Shown here in pieces: positions 1 to 12,260 of a DNA stretch of 64,000 nt. Position numbers and translations under genes: made by a program. The stretch spans positions 9,568,608 through 9,632,607 of the forward strand of contig JAKSZT010054565.1 in the NCBI GenBank assembly GCA_026826555.1, given 5' to 3'. Within the stretch, counting starts at the first letter, position 1, and the number at the start of each line of letters is the position of its first letter. The DNA comes from Tolypeutes matacus (taxonomy: Eukaryota; Chordata; Mammalia; Cingulata; Chlamyphoridae). Under the pieces are notes generated by a model, which was given only the letters and a program-made list of their open reading frames with translations, did no database searches and had not been told where the DNA came from.

Positions 1-69
1 AAATTTATGAGATTGGAGGTGGGGATATCAATTAAGTAAAAAAAAAGTTCGGGGTAGGGGGTGAACTGT

Positions 70-2690
70 GGGTATATGGCTGAGTAGGATGCTCCAGGAA
101 TCAGTCCCTCCACCAGAATGATTATTAAACAGGCAGTAACTGTCTGAATCAACTATTTTGAAACTCCAGAATCTCATAGAACAATGTGCAGCATCCAGAG
201 AAGAGCCAGAGGAAGAGGCTGGTGATTGCTGTAAATACAGATGAATTGCACTCTCCACACAGTGGCAACTATCGCCCATCCACCAATCGCACAGTGGCAG
301 CAATGAGATATTGAAACCTGGCCTCTGGGGCAGCTTGCTGGAACCAGGGTAGGATATAAAGACCTGGTTCTTCAAGATCCAGGAGTGTGTGGTCCATTGC
401 TGATCAATGCTTTTCATCAGCTACTTCAGAACACTGGGGGCACAGCTCTGAGGGCAGCCATTATTCCAACTGGCCTTGGGCAAAAGATTAGAAGAGACTT
501 AAAGACAGCAACCTTCAAAACAAGGGAAAACAGTTAAAGGGCTACATTTACTGGACAGATGCTCAATAAAGAAAACACAGCTTCAAAGAGTCACAGGATA
601 ACCTCCTGGTACTCTTCCTGGCTCCTCCCTCAGTCCCTCCCAGGGCAGTTTGGAGCCACACACACTCCATTGTGGGTCCTTGGCCTTGTTCCAGCTGGCA
701 GACTGACTTGGAAAACTCCTATCCCATGCTTCCCTTCCCAGAATTTGCTCTCCAGGAAAAAACAGCTTGAGACAGGAAAGCAGTATAAGAAACAATTGAG
801 TGGAGTGGCCTGGGACAAAGGATCACCTGCCTTAAATGAGGCAGTGGAACAACTTGGAGAGGGAGAAGGTCTGTTTTCCTGAACTGTAGAAGTAGCATTC
901 AAGTTCCTATAAACAGGGGAACTCCTAAGGCCACCAGCAAGCACAAGCCCAAGATAAGACAAAGGACCAGAAAAGATTGGGAGGACCTAGTACTTTGCAT
1001 TCACCTTGGGCTGACATTCTCGATAGAAGGGCTGAACTCTGAAGGACAGCACCAGCCAACACAAAGCCAATTTTCAGGCTGTGAATGGTGTTTTTTGCAT
1101 TGGTTTATTTGGCTTCTGTAATATCAGTACCTGAATACAAACCCAAGAAACAATCAGCTCAGGGACTAAATCCAAGAGGTAACATTTAAAAATATTAAAA
1201 TGCACAATGTGCAAGAAAAGATTACAAGACAAAGAAACAGGAAATGATGGTTCACCGGAAGGAAAAGGATAAAAAGCCAGAAAACATCGACATAGACCAG
1301 AGTGTCGACATACCAGACAAAGTCTTTAAAAAAGAAAAAAAGGTCTTCAATATGCTCAAGAAAATGAAGGAAAATACAGAAAAAGAACTAAAAGATATCA
1401 AGAAAATCTCAATACATAGAGAAATTTTAGAAAGGAACCAAGCAGAACTACTGGAATTGAAACCCACAATAACTGAAAAGAAAAAATCCTAGGAGGGTTC
1501 CTACAACAGATTAGAGATGACCAAAGAAGGAATCAGTGAACTCAAAGACAAGTCAATTTAAATGAGTCAGGCTAGAGTCAAAAAGAAAAAAGAACCAGAG
1601 AAAGTAAAAATAGCCTAAGAGACCTGTGGGACAACATTGAGTGTACCAGTATACACAACATGAGAGTCCCAGAGGGAAGAGATGGAGAGAAAGGCACAGA
1701 TGGAATATTCAAAGAAATAATGACAAATCTTCTAAAACTTGTCAAGTGATATGAATATACACGTCTAAGAAGCCCATTGAACACCAAACAAGATAAAGTT
1801 GAAGAGAAATATGTCCAGACATGCGGTAGTCAAACGGTTAAACACAAAGGACAAGGAGAGAGTTCTGAAAGCTACAAGAGAAAGGTATTGTGTTATGTAC
1901 AAGGGAGTCCCACTCAGATTAAGTGCTGATTTCTCATCAGAAACCATGGAGGCAAGAAGGCAGTAGGAAGACATTTAAAGGGCTGAAAGCAAAAAAATTG
2001 CCAACCAAGAATTCTGTATCTGGTAAAACTCTTTTTCAAAAATGAGGGAGAGGTGAAGACATTCCCTGATAAAAGCTGAGGGAGTTTACTACCATTAGAC
2101 CTGCTCTATAAGCAATGCTAAAGGGAGTTCAGAAGACTGAAAGGAAAGGGCACCAGACAGAGGATCAAAGCAGCACAAAGAACTAAACACCTCAGATAAA
2201 GGTAACTATTTGGGTAATTCTAAATGTCAGTGCTATTATATTTTTGGTATGTAACATTGATTCTTACTTCCTATAGGTGGTAAAATGCTAATGCATAAAA
2301 AGTAATGATTTATCTATAGTTTTCAACACAGTACAAAGATATAATTTGTAACAAGTACCAGAAAAAAAAAAAAGGTGGTGTGATGGAGGGTTAATAGGAA
2401 TAAAGTATGTGTACGTGATTGAAGTTAAGTTGGTACCAAATTAAAAATGATTGTTATATATTTAGGGTGTTAAATTTTAACTCTATGCTGGCCACAAAGA
2501 AAATACATCAAAAATACATCCAGAAAGAAATGAGAAGTGACTAAATATGGTACAATACAAAAAAAAAAATCAAAGAAATATGCAAGTAGCCTTAATGGAA
2601 AAATTGAGGGTCAAAAAGGGTATAAGACTTGCAAGGACTAAATAGCAAAATGGCAGAAGAAAGTCCTGCATTATCACTAGTTACTGACCC
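70..2690 (+). mobile_element. L1 LINE, 5' part (5' UTR, ORF1, inter-ORF, first bases of ORF2), dead
   Basis: This is the sense strand of an L1. It aligns by eye, segment by segment, with the reverse complement of the larger L1 at 5085-13045. Shared segments are the 5' UTR (about 70-1180), ORF1 (about 1200-2140) and a long inter-ORF spacer ending near 2640. The copy starts with a 'gatggc-like' 5' end near 70 and stops at about 2690, just after the beginning of ORF2. A 5' end without the matching 3' end is not the usual 5'-truncated product, so a later deletion or rearrangement is likely. Stops and frameshifts make it non-functional. The first 70 bases are flank that I cannot assign. Confidence 0.8.
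1200..2140 (+). pseudogene. L1 ORF1 (ORF1p, RNA-binding chaperone) remnant
   Basis: In a live L1, ORF1p is a trimeric RNA-binding protein that coats L1 RNA. The longest surviving open stretch (1244-1492) is lysine- and glutamate-rich, as expected for the coiled-coil half. The RNA-binding C-terminal half follows at about 1900-2140. There, codons for an ETMEARRQ-type block and for a QPRILYL-like block can be read near 1945-2030, as in the copies at 37560-37660 and 10744-10415. The frame is broken by stops at 1491 and later and by small indels, so no protein is made. Confidence 0.7.
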
Positions 2691-2796
2691 CTTGATTATG
2701 AACTACTAATCTCCAAAACTGTGAATCAATGGATTCCTATTGTTTAAGCCAATGAGTATGTGGTATTTATAATAGCAGCACTAGAAAACTAATATA
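2690..2796 (+). mobile_element. MaLR/MLT1-like LTR, 3' end fragment
   Basis: The tail reads GTTTAAGCCAATGAGT, then a GTGGTATTTATAATAGCAGC-like stretch, ending in ACTAATATA. This is the usual 3' end of mammalian-apparent LTR retrotransposons. It lies between two L1 pieces and only about 100 bases remain, so the subfamily cannot be named. Confidence 0.55.
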
Positions 2797-3745
2797 GATT
2801 GGGAGAAAATGTTTGTAAAACATATCAAAGGACTTATCTAGAATATATAAAGAAGTCTTATAACTCAAGAATGAGAAGTCAAATGACCAAATAAAAAATG
2901 GTCAAGTCTTTGTAAAACAAGGTCAAAATTTGTGAATAGATATTTTACAAATGATGATATATGGCCAATACATGGCCAATAGGCATATGGAAAGATTCTC
3001 AATATCACTATTCATCAGAGAAATGCAAATAAAACCCCACCAACCTATCTTTATATACCTATTAGAATGGCTAAATTGAAAAATACTGACAATACCAAAT
3101 GTTAACAAAAATATGGACCAATTGTAACTCTCATACATTTCTGGTTGAAATGCAAAATTGTACAGTCACTTTCGAAAACAGTATGGTAGTATTGCATAAA
3201 GTTAAACATACACTTATAATGTGACTCAGAAGTTCCACTCCTGGGTATTTACCCAAAAGAAATGAAAATTTTTGTCCACAAAGACATGTACACAAATATT
3301 TATAGCAGGATTATTTATAATAACCAAAATCTAATGAATGGGTTAACAAATTATGGTTTACCTATACTATGGAATTATACACTGCAATAAGTAACAAAAA
3401 GTTAATACACTAAACATCGTGGATGAAGCTCAAAAACTTTATGCTAAGCGAAAAAAGTAAAGCAGAAATATTTATACCGGATGATTCTGTTTCTAAAAAA
3501 AGACAAAACTATAGTAACAGAAAGCAGGTCAGTAATTGCCCGGAGCTGGGATGAGGAGTGGGGACCGGCTTTAAAGGGGCATGAAAAAACATTTATGGGA
3601 ATAGAACTGTTCTATATCTTGAATGAAGTGGTAGTTACTTGATTTTATACAATTGCCACAATTCATAAAACTGAACACTTAAAATGGGTGATTTGTATTG
3701 TATATAAATAATATCTTAATTTTTAAAAATCAAGAAGAAAATGTA
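2797..3745 (+). mobile_element. L1 LINE, 3' end (ORF2 C-terminal region and 3' UTR)
   Basis: The sense strand shows the characteristic L1 ORF2 3' order. A GGGAGAAAATGTTTG block comes first, then the region coding for the cysteine-containing C-terminus, then the tail text found in other copies (GTACAGTCACTTTCG..., CTACTCAGTGG-type). It ends in a short A-rich tail near 3745. Many stops are present. It is a 5'-truncated copy, which is the normal result of L1 reverse transcription. Confidence 0.75.
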
Positions 3746-3773
3746 GGTTCTGCATGACCTAAAAGACATGTGT

Positions 3774-3872
3774 CAAAAAAAAAAAAAAAAAAAAAATTTT
3801 TAAAAAAAAAAAATAAAATTTTTCTTTTTGGGGACAAAAAAAAATTTTTAAAAAAAAAAAAAAAAAAAAAAA
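3774..3872. repeat. A-rich low-complexity tract with repeated AAAATTTTTAAAA
   Basis: About 100 bases consist almost only of A with a few T runs. AAAAATTTTTAAAAA occurs twice around a short TTTTTGGGGACAAA spacer. It probably arose from one or two L1/SINE poly-A tails that expanded. It encodes nothing. Confidence 0.85.
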
Positions 3873-4840
3873 GACTCTTGCAAGAAAATTTAGGAGCCTA
3901 CCATTTAGGGGTCAGGAAAAACTTCTTAACTAAGATCAGAAACTTAGATGCTATATAAGAAATGACATTTGCTTGGCTCTCGAAAGCAATAACCTTTCTG
4001 TGATGAAAGAAGCAATTAAAATCACTAGACACAAACAGATGTGGAAAAAATGGTATAATGCAAATGACAGAGAAGGGGTAAGTTGTCCATATTATTCATA
4101 GTACTTCTGGGAAAAAAACCTCACCACCCTTAAAAAATTGAGAAAGGAAAATTAACAGAAGGGCAAATTTAAATGGCCATAGATACATGAAAATATTTTT
4201 AAATTCATTGGTAACTAGAAGAACACAAATTTAAATAGCAGTGAGATACTAGTTCATGTCCATTAAAAGAACTGCAACACTTAATACTCTGGGAATTAGA
4301 AGAAACCAGTACTTTCATATTCCTATGGAAATGTGCAGTGTTATAGCCTGATGGAAAAGTAATGTAGCAGCATCTATTAAAAAGAAAAACACATGCAACC
4401 TTTCCAAGCTACTCCCAAGAATGACAACAGTTATAAAAGCAGAGGTACTTTATACTTCTTACACTTTAATATTAATAATTAATTTATAATGTATTAATAA
4501 GAAACATGTTTATTGCAACATTGTTTCTAGTGGCACAAAACTAGATCCAAGTGGATGCCCATCAAGAGACGACTGGTTGAATAAATTTTACTGCATTCAT
4601 ACTACATTGTACTGAGCAATCAGTACAATGAATAAGTTAGAGCTATAGCAGGGGACTTTATTGCACGAGCTACTCTTGAGTTAGAAGTGCAAAATGCAGA
4701 AAAGTGTATAAACAGGTATAAAACAAGGACCAAAAGCCAATTTAAATTATGTATGTATGTTTTTATTTATATGTATATTTGTATAGTTTTATGAGCATAA
4801 AAGAAAATATGGAAGGATACATACCAGATTTTTGACCCCT
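3873..4840 (+). mobile_element. Old L1 (L1M-like) 3' region
   Basis: The sense strand reads like the divergent 3' part of an ancient L1: segments such as ACTGCAACACTTAATAC, GTTTATTGCAACATTG and GGATGCCCATCAAGAGAC. These correspond to the ORF2 tail blocks that also occur near 30890-30960 and 14870-15000. It is heavily mutated and lacks a clear tail. Confidence 0.6.
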
Positions 4841-4858
4841 TCTACCAAGGTGACCCAT

Positions 4859-4900
4859 ATTGTGTGTGTGTGTGTGTGTGTGTGCGTGCGTGCGTGCATG
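4859..4900. repeat. (TG)n microsatellite with (TGCG)n end
   Basis: About 12 TG units run into several GTGC/GTGCG units and end in ATG. It is a simple dinucleotide repeat, likely polymorphic. Confidence 0.95.
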
Positions 4901-4904
4901 TATA

Positions 4905-5085
4905 TTAGAGAAGTTTTGGGTTTATAGAAAAATCATGCATAAAATACAGTGTTTCCGTATAACAACACCCTATTACTAATACCTTGCATTGGTATGGTAC
5001 ATTAATTACAATTCATGAAAGAATATTTTTATAAAAACTATAGGCCATCTATTACAATAGGATTCACTGTTTGTGGTGGGTTTTA
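4905..5085 (-). mobile_element. L1 3' UTR fragment, antisense
   Basis: Blocks such as GTTTATAGAAAAATCATGC, TACAGTGTTTCC and GGTACATTAATTACAATT match, in the same orientation, the stretches at 21860-22000, 53610-53740 and 57290-57420. All of those lie at the 3' side of minus-strand L1s. Confidence 0.55.
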
Positions 5086-5146
5086 TAAAATTTTTATTCT
5101 AGCATCATATATACAACATAAAATTTCCCCTTTAAAATCACCTTCA

Positions 5147-5340
5147 GGGAAGCGGCTGTGGCTCAATTAGTAGGGCTCCCGTTTACCATATGGGAGGCCC
5201 CGGGTTCGGTTCCCGCAGCCTCCTGGTGAAGGCAAGTCCGCCCGCATGGCATGGTTAGCTGACCCAGCGAGCACAAGCAGCAAGGGGGGGATAAATGAAT
5301 AAATAAATAAAATCTTAATAAAAATAAAATAAAATAAAAT
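5147..5340 (+). mobile_element. DAS-type SINE (tRNA-derived), with target-site duplication
   Basis: It starts GGGAAGCGGCTGTGGCTCAA (A-box region) and contains the B-box-like GGTTCGGTTCC. It ends in a body with AAGCAGCAAGGGGGGATAAA and an (AAAT)n/(AAAAT)n tail. The 13-base string AAAATCACCTTCA stands immediately before it (5134-5146) and immediately after it (5341-5353). This shows an L1-mediated insertion into older L1 3' UTR sequence. The armadillo DAS SINE assignment is from memory of the consensus. Confidence 0.93.
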
Positions 5341-6735
5341 AAAATCACCTTCAAATATAAAACTCATTGCTGTTAATTATGTTCACAATGTTATGCTACC
5401 GTCACCACCATCTATTACCAAAACTTTATGTTTAACCCAAATAGAAATTCTACAATTTAAGCATTAACTCATTCTGTATCCCCACCCCATCACCTGGTAA
5501 CCTATAGTCTACATCCTGACTCTGAGTTTGCTTATCTAATTATTTCATATCAGTGAAGTCATACAATATTTGTCCTTTTGTGTCTGGCTTATTTCAGTCA
5601 ATATGATGTCTCAAGGTTCATCCATGTTATTGCATGTATCAGAATTTCCTTCCTTTTTTTATGGCTGAATCGTATTCCATTGTATGTATATTTTATTTAT
5701 CCATTCATGGACACGAGTTGCTTCCATCTTTTGACAATTGTGAATAATGCTGCTATGAACATCAGTGTGCAAATGTATGTTTGAGTCCCTGTTTTTCAAA
5801 TGTTTTGCATCTATACCTAGAAGTAGATTGCCAGGTCATATGGTAATTATATACTTAACTTTCTGAGGAATCTCCAAACTGTCTTCCACAGTCCCTGCAC
5901 CATTTTACATTCCCACCAACAATTAATGAGTGCTCCACATCCTCTCCAAAACTTTTAAATATTTGTTTTTTTTAAAAATAGGAGCCATTCTAGTGGGTGT
6001 GAAATGGAATCTCGTGGTTTTGATTTGCATTTCCCTAATAACTAGTGAAGTTGAGCATCTTTTCATGTACTTTTTGGCCATTTGCATATCTTCTTTGGAG
6101 ACATGTCTCTTCAAGTTCTTTGCCCATTTTTAAAATGGGGTGTTTGTCATTTTATTGTCAAGTTGTAGGATTTCTTTGTATATTCTGGATATGAAACCCT
6201 TATCAGATATGTGTTTCACAAATATTTTCTCCCATGGAATAGATTTTCATTTTACTTTAATGATTAAGTCCTTTAATGCACAAAAGTTTTTTATTTTGAT
6301 GAGATACCACTTATCTATTTTTTCTTTTGTTGCTTGTGTTTTGCATGTAAAGTCTAAAAAACCATTGCCTAATATAAGGTCCTGAAGATGCTTCCCTATA
6401 TTTTCTTCTAGGAGTTTTATAGTTCTGGTTCTTGTATTTAAGCCTTTGATCAATTTTGTGTTGATTTTTATATATGGGGAGTAGTAGGGGCCCACCTTTA
6501 TTCTTTTGCACATGGACATCTAGTTTTCTGAGCACCATTTGTTGAAGAGACTTTTCTTTCCCTATTGTGTGGACTTGGCACCCTTGTCAAAAATCACTTT
6601 GTCATAAACTTGAGGGTTGATTTCTGAATTCTTAATTTAATTCCATTCATCTACATGTCTGTCCTTGTGCCAGTACCATGCTGTTTTTGATTATTGTGGC
6701 TTTGTGATAAGTTTTAAAATCAAGAAGTCCTGTAG

Positions 6736-7155
6736 TGTTTTAATTTCCTAGGGTGCTCCAGCAAATACCATGAAATGGATTGGTTTAAACAATGGGAATT
6801 TATTAGCTTACAGTTTTGAGGCCGAGAAAATGTCCAAATCAAGGTGATGCTTTCTTCTCAAAGACTGGCTGCTGGTGATCCTTGGCTCCTCTGCCACTTG
6901 ACAAGGTACATGGTAGCATCTCCTGGTCTCTCCCTTCTCTTCTGAATTTCACTGATTTCAGCTTCTTGCTTCCATGGCTTTCTCTCTTTTTATTGCTTCC
7001 ATTTTTAAAGGAATATGATTAAGATTCATCATGAATAAGGCTAACTGAAGTAGCTTCATGAAAGTGTCCTACTTACAAAAGGTCCAAATACACAGGAAAG
7101 GATTAAACTTAAGCACATGTATTTCTGGGGGTACATACAGCTTCAAACCACCACA
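6736..7155 (-). mobile_element. LTR, MaLR-like (antisense), nested in L1
   Basis: The antisense strand begins TGTTTTAATTTCCTAGGG and has a GGAATTTATTAGCTTAC polyadenylation region. It ends near AAACCACCACA, giving TG...CA ends. It resembles the antisense LTR at 43673-44788, including AAAATGTCCAAATCAAGG. L1 ORF2 sequence resumes on both sides. I did not find a matching 5-bp duplication, so the exact ends are uncertain. Confidence 0.7.
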
Positions 7156-7621
7156 TCCAATCTCATTCTACTTTTTCAAGATGGCTTTGGCTATTCAGGG
7201 ACCCTTACCCTTACATATAAATTTGATGATTGGCTTTTTCATTTCTACAAAGAAGGTTGTTGGGATTTTGATTGGGATTGCATTGACTCCTAAATTACTT
7301 TAAGTAGAATTGACATTTTGACAATATTTAGCCTTCCAATCCATGAACACCAAATGCCTTTCTGTTTATTTAGGCCTTATTTGATTTCTTTCACCACTGT
7401 CTTGTAGTTTTCTGTGTGTATGCCCTTTGCACCTTGGTAAGATTTATTCCTAGATATTTCATTCTTTTAGATGCATTCATTTCGCTGTAAATGGAAGATT
7501 TTTCTTGATTTTTTTCTTCAAATTGTTCATTACTGGTGTAAAGAAACACTATGGATTTTTCTTGTATTCCATCACTTTGCTGAATTCATTTATTAGTTCC
7601 AGTAGATTTGTTGTGGATTTA

Positions 7622-8071
7622 TCATGATTTTCTGTGTATAGGATGATGACATCTGCAAATAGGGAATGTTTTACTTCTTCCTTTCCTTTCCAATTTAGAT
7701 GCCTTTTGTTTCTTTCTCTTGCCTAATTGCTTAGCTAGACCGTCTAGTACAATGTTGAATAACAGTGATGACAGAGGGCATCCTTGTATTGCTCCTGATC
7801 TTAGAGGGAAAGCTATCAGTCTTTCACAATTAGGTAGGATATTAGTTTTGGGCTTTTCATATATGCCCTTTATCATGTTGAGGAAATTTCCTTCTACTTC
7901 TAGTTTTCTTTGTGTTCTTATCAAGAAGGGGTGCCAGATTTTGTCAAATGCCTTTTCTGTATCAATTGAGATGATCATATGGTTTTTTTCCTTTGTTTTA
8001 TTAATGTGGTGTATTATATTAAGTGATTTTCTTATGTTGAGCCACTCATGCATTCTGGGGATGAATCCCAC
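7622..8071 (-). pseudogene. L1 ORF2 reverse transcriptase core, broken
   Basis: A 149-codon open stretch encodes a recognisable L1 reverse transcriptase segment. IDTEKAFDKI (palm block with catalytic Asp) comes first, then EGNFLNMIKGIY, and AIQGCPLSSLLFNIVLD (block B'). After this a frameshift occurs. In the next frame the catalytic YADD-type motif reads F-A-D-V (about 7650-7661), so one of the paired aspartates has been lost. With a broken frame and a lost metal ligand, the enzyme cannot work. Confidence 0.85.
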
Positions 8072-9289
8072 TTGATCCTGATATATAGTTTATCATTCTT
8101 TTGATGCTGTTGGATGTGGTTTCTAGTATTGTGTTGAAGATTTTTTATCTATATTCATACAGGATATTGGTCTGTAGTTTTTCTTTCTTGTGGTATATTT
8201 ATCTGGCTTTGGTATGAGGGTGATGTTGGCCTCATAGAATGAGTTATGATCTATTCTCTCCTCTTCAATTTTTTGGAAGACTTTGAACAGGATAGGTGTT
8301 AATTTTTGGAATGTTGGGTAAAATTCATCTGTGAATCCGTTTGGTTATGGGCTTTTCTTTGTTGGAAGGATTTTGATTACTGATTCAATCTCTTTACTAG
8401 TTATTGGTTTCTTGAAATCTTCTACTTCTTCTTGAGTCAGTATAGGTAGTTTTTGTGTTTCTAGGAATTTGTCCATTTCATCGAGGTTTTTCAATTTGTT
8501 CATGTACATTTATTTGTTCATAGTATCCTCTTATTCTTTTTCATTTCTGTGAGGTTGGTTGTAATGTCCCCCTTTTCATGTCTGATTTTAGTTATTTGTG
8601 TCCCCTCTCTTTTTTTCTTTCTCAGTCTAGATAAAGGTTTTGATTTTATTGATCTTTTAAAATAACTGACTTTTGGTTTTGTTGATTCTATTTTTTTATT
8701 CTTTATTTCATTTATCTCCACTATAATCATTGTTATTTCCTCCCTTCTGCTCACTTTGAGTTTAGTTTGTTCTTGTTTTTCTAGATCCTCTAGTTTGAAG
8801 TAAAGTCTCTGATTTGGGATCTTTCTTTTTTCTTTTTTTAATGTAAGCATTAAAGCTATAAATTTCCTTCTCAGCACTGCTTTGCTGCAACTCAGAAGTT
8901 TTGGTATGTTGTGTTTTCATTTTCATTTACCTCAAAATATTTTCTATTTTTCCTTGTGATTTCTTCTTTGACCCATTGGTTGTTTAAGAATGTATCGTTT
9001 AATTTCCACATATTGTGAATTTTCCAGACCTCCATCTGTTATTGATCTCAAGTTTCATTCCATTGTGATTGGAAAAGATATATTGCATGATTTTAATATT
9101 TTTTCATTTGTTGAGACTTGTTTTTTGATCTAACACATGGTCTATCCTAGAGAATGATCCATGTGCACTAGAGAAGAATGTTATTCTGCTGATATTGGGG
9201 AAAGTGTTCTATATATGTCTGTTAGGTCTAGTTGCTTTACAGTATCAACCAAGTCACCTATTTCCTTATTTATATTCTGTCTAGATGTT

Positions 9290-9490
9290 CTATCCACTAT
9301 TGAAAGTGGTGTATTGAAATTTCCTACTATTAATGTAGAGCCATCTATTTATCCTTTCCACCCCGCCAATATTTGCTTCATATATTTTGGGGGCTCTGCC
9401 ATTATGTGCATATATATTTATAATTGTTATGTTTTCTTGTTGAATTGACCCCTTTATCAGTATTAAGTTAGTTTTATCTGATATTAGCAT
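9290..9490 (-). pseudogene. L1 ORF2 endonuclease (APE-like) fragment
   Basis: The open stretch contains ITIINIYAHNG, the L1 version of the conserved apurinic-endonuclease-like strand (usually NIYAPN). It is followed by a segment reaching the FNSG region. In an active L1 this domain nicks target DNA at TTTT/AA. The catalytic blocks on either side are in other frames or mutated, so this is only a fossil. Confidence 0.75.
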
Positions 9491-9835
9491 AGCTACCCAG
9501 CTCTCTTTTGGTTAATACTTGCATGCTATATTTTTTTCTGTCCTTTCACTGTCAACTTATTTATATGCTTGAATTTAAGGTGAGTCTCCTATAAACAACT
9601 TATAGTTGGGTCATGCTTTTTATCCATTCTGCCAATCTCTGCCTTTTGACTGGAGAGTTTAATCCATTTATATTTAAAGTAACTACTGATAATGCAGGAC
9701 TTTCTTTTACCATTTTGCTATTTTGTGTTTGTAAATCTTACACATTTTTTTGGCCCTCATTTCTCCCATTAATGACTACTTCCATATTTATTTATTTATT
9801 TATTTTTTATATTGTACCATTTTAAGACCTCATTT

Positions 9836-10047
9836 TTAAAAATTTTTAGGTACTGGCGGGGGGGGGGCAGGGAATGAACTGGGACCTCATATTTGGGAAG
9901 ACAATGAGTCACATTAGCTCCCCTGAATTGGTTTGTTCATTTGTTTGCTTGTTGTTTGCTTTCTTGTTTTTAGGAGGTACCAGGAACCAAACTTGGGACC
10001 TCCCGTGTGGGAAGCAGGCACTTAACAGCTTGAGCCACATCTGCTCC
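9836..10047 (-). mobile_element. Dimeric tRNA-derived SINE (DAS-like), antisense
   Basis: On the minus strand two tRNA-like monomers follow each other. The first begins GGGAGCAGATGTGGCTCAAG and ends in an A-rich linker (AACAAGAAAGC...AAATGAAC). The second begins GGGAGCTAATGTGACTC and ends in an A-rich tail. The string CCTCATTT occurs just outside both ends of the whole block (9828-9835 and 10048-10055), so the pair probably inserted as one unit. A run of C/G nucleotides at about 9856-9866 marks decay of the second unit. Confidence 0.7.
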
Positions 10048-10414
10048 CCTCATTTCTTTCTGAATATATTTTTGTGTATTTTCCTTGTGGTTACCATGGG
10101 GTTAAAATTTAACATCCAAATCTATCACAATCATTTGATTTGATACCAACATATCTTCAATAACATACACATACACTGTTCCTATAATTCTAGGGGCCCC
10201 CTCCTTTTTTGTACTTGTTACAAATTGTATCTTTGTATATTATATGTCCAAAACCATCAATTTATCATACTTTCATACATTTGCATTTTAGCACCTGTAG
10301 GTAGCAAGAAGTGGAGTTACATAACAAACAATACAATAGTACTGTATATATAATGACCCCAATGGTTACCTTTACCATTGGTGATTATTTGTTTATGCTT
10401 CTTTAATATGCTTT

Positions 10415-10744
10415 CTATGGTCCTTTCCTTTCAGTTTGAAGAACTTCCTTTAGCATTGCTTTTATGACAGGTCTAGTGGCAACAAATTCCCTCAGCTTTT
10501 GTTTGTTTGAGAATGTCTTTATCTCCCCCTCATATTCATTTTTTTTTTTTTTTTTTTTTTTAGGAGGTACTGGTGATTGAACCAGGACCTCGTACATGCA
10601 AAGCAGGCTCTCAACCACTGAGCTACACCTGCTCCTCTCCCCCTCATTTTTGAAAGAAAGTCTTGCTGGATATAAATTTCTTGGTTGACAATTGTTTTCT
10701 TTTAGTATGTTAAACATTTCATACCTTTGCCTTCTTGCCTCCAT
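10415..10744 (-). pseudogene. L1 ORF1 C-terminal domain, split by a SINE
   Basis: The minus strand encodes MEARRQRYEMFNILKENN, then QPRNLYPARLSF, the C-terminal RNA-binding domain of ORF1p. A SINE (10534-10635) interrupts it. After the SINE the text resumes with EGEIKTFSNKQKLREF and TRPVIKAMLKE, and a stop follows. The reading frame happens to run through the SINE, producing a false continuous open frame of 109 codons. Confidence 0.85.
10534..10635 (-). mobile_element. DAS-type SINE monomer, antisense, with 12-bp target duplication
   Basis: It is a poly-T run (the antisense tail) followed by AGGAGGTACTGGTGATTGAA, TGAACCAGGACC (inverse B box) and a CTGAGCTACACCTGCTCC end. TCTCCCCCTCAT stands at 10522-10533 and again at 10636-10647. 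It is inserted in L1 ORF1. Confidence 0.93.
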
Positions 10745-11762
10745 GGTTTCTGATGAGAAATTGGCACTTAATCTTATTCAGATTCCCCTATACATAACTC
10801 ATTGCTTTTCTCTTGCAAGCTTTCAGAACTCTCTCCTTGTCCTTGGCATTGGACACTTTGTTAACTATGTGTGTGGGCAGGTTTCCCTTTGAATTTATCC
10901 AGTTTGGGGTTTGTTGGGCTTCTTGAATGTTCATATTCATGTTTTTAATTACATAGTGAAGTTTTCTGCCATTATTTCTTTGAATATGACTTCTGCCCCT
11001 CTCTTTCTTTTCCTTCTGGGAATCCCATAATATGTATGCTTGCTGGTGTCCTATAGGTCTTTTAGGCTCTGTTCATTCTTTATTATTCTATCTTTCTACT
11101 CCTCAGCCTGAATCATTCAATTGACTTGTCTTTGAGTTCACTAATTCTTTATTCAGGTGTCCAATCTGCTGGTGAAACCATCTAGAAAATTTTTCATTTC
11201 AGTTATTGTGTTCTTGAACTCCAGTATTTCTTTGGAGAAATTCCAATATTGTTCAATCATTGTTTTTGTCATATCCTTTAGTTCTTTCTATTTTTTTTTT
11301 CTCTCCTTGAAAATATTGAGGATCATTATTTTAAAGTTTCTGTCCTGTAATTTCAACGTCTGGTTCTCTTTGTTGATGGTTTCTGGATTTTTATCTTGTT
11401 AACTTTGGATCGGCCATTATTTTCTGTTTCTTTGTTTGCCTTGTAATCTTTTGTTGCACAGTGTATACTTTAATATTTTAGTGTTAACTCTGGGATTTAG
11501 TCCCTGGGCTGCCCCTTAAGTTTGTAGCAAGCTAGTGAAATTAAAGAGATTTTCTTGAATGCCAGCTGTTAATTAAAACATACAAACTAAGGCAAAAAGT
11601 ACCTTTCACTCTATTTGCAAGTTGGCTCTGCTTTGACTGATCCCACCATGACTGGTCCCCCTGGGGAAGCCAACTGCTTTGGCTTCAGAGATTAGCCCTC
11701 CTATGAAGCACATCAGCCTGAGGCAAATGGGAAGTGCAGGTTCCTCTCTGTCTTATCTGAGC

Positions 11763-11788
11763 CTGAGCCAGAGCCAGAGCCAGAGATC
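11763..11788. repeat. Short AGCCAG hexamer tandem repeat
   Basis: About four AGCCAG units lie inside the L1 5' UTR. It is a small low-copy tandem repeat. Confidence 0.8.
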
Positions 11789-12260
11789 TTACTTTTTCTC
11801 TTGGGTCTATGCTTGCTAGAGGCCCCAGAAATTACCCATTCACTGTCCACAAGAGTTTGAATGAACACCCCCTCTACTCCATTTGGAACACACCTCCTTC
11901 CCCTCCTGGGTGCTCTTTTGAGTGACTTAACACAGATAGTCCTTTGCCCTAGGCTGTTTCAACTTAATTTTTTCTCACACTGTCCCAGCTCTTTGCTACT
12001 CTGAGGGGCTACTCTGCCCTCAGGACAAACTGCAGGAAGGCAAGCCTGAGACATGTTCCCTGGGTTAGCCTCTCAGATTTCCACCTGATAGATTGGCACT
12101 GACACCCATGTACCCCAGTATGTATACCTGGTCTACTGGGCTCCCTCTGGAATAGGGCCAGGGACCCACAATGGGAGTGCAAAGCTGGCTCCACCTTTTG
12201 TGGTGAAAGGAGTATGGGAGGGACCGGCAAGAGTACCAGGGGCTCTTTCTATGGCTTTTT

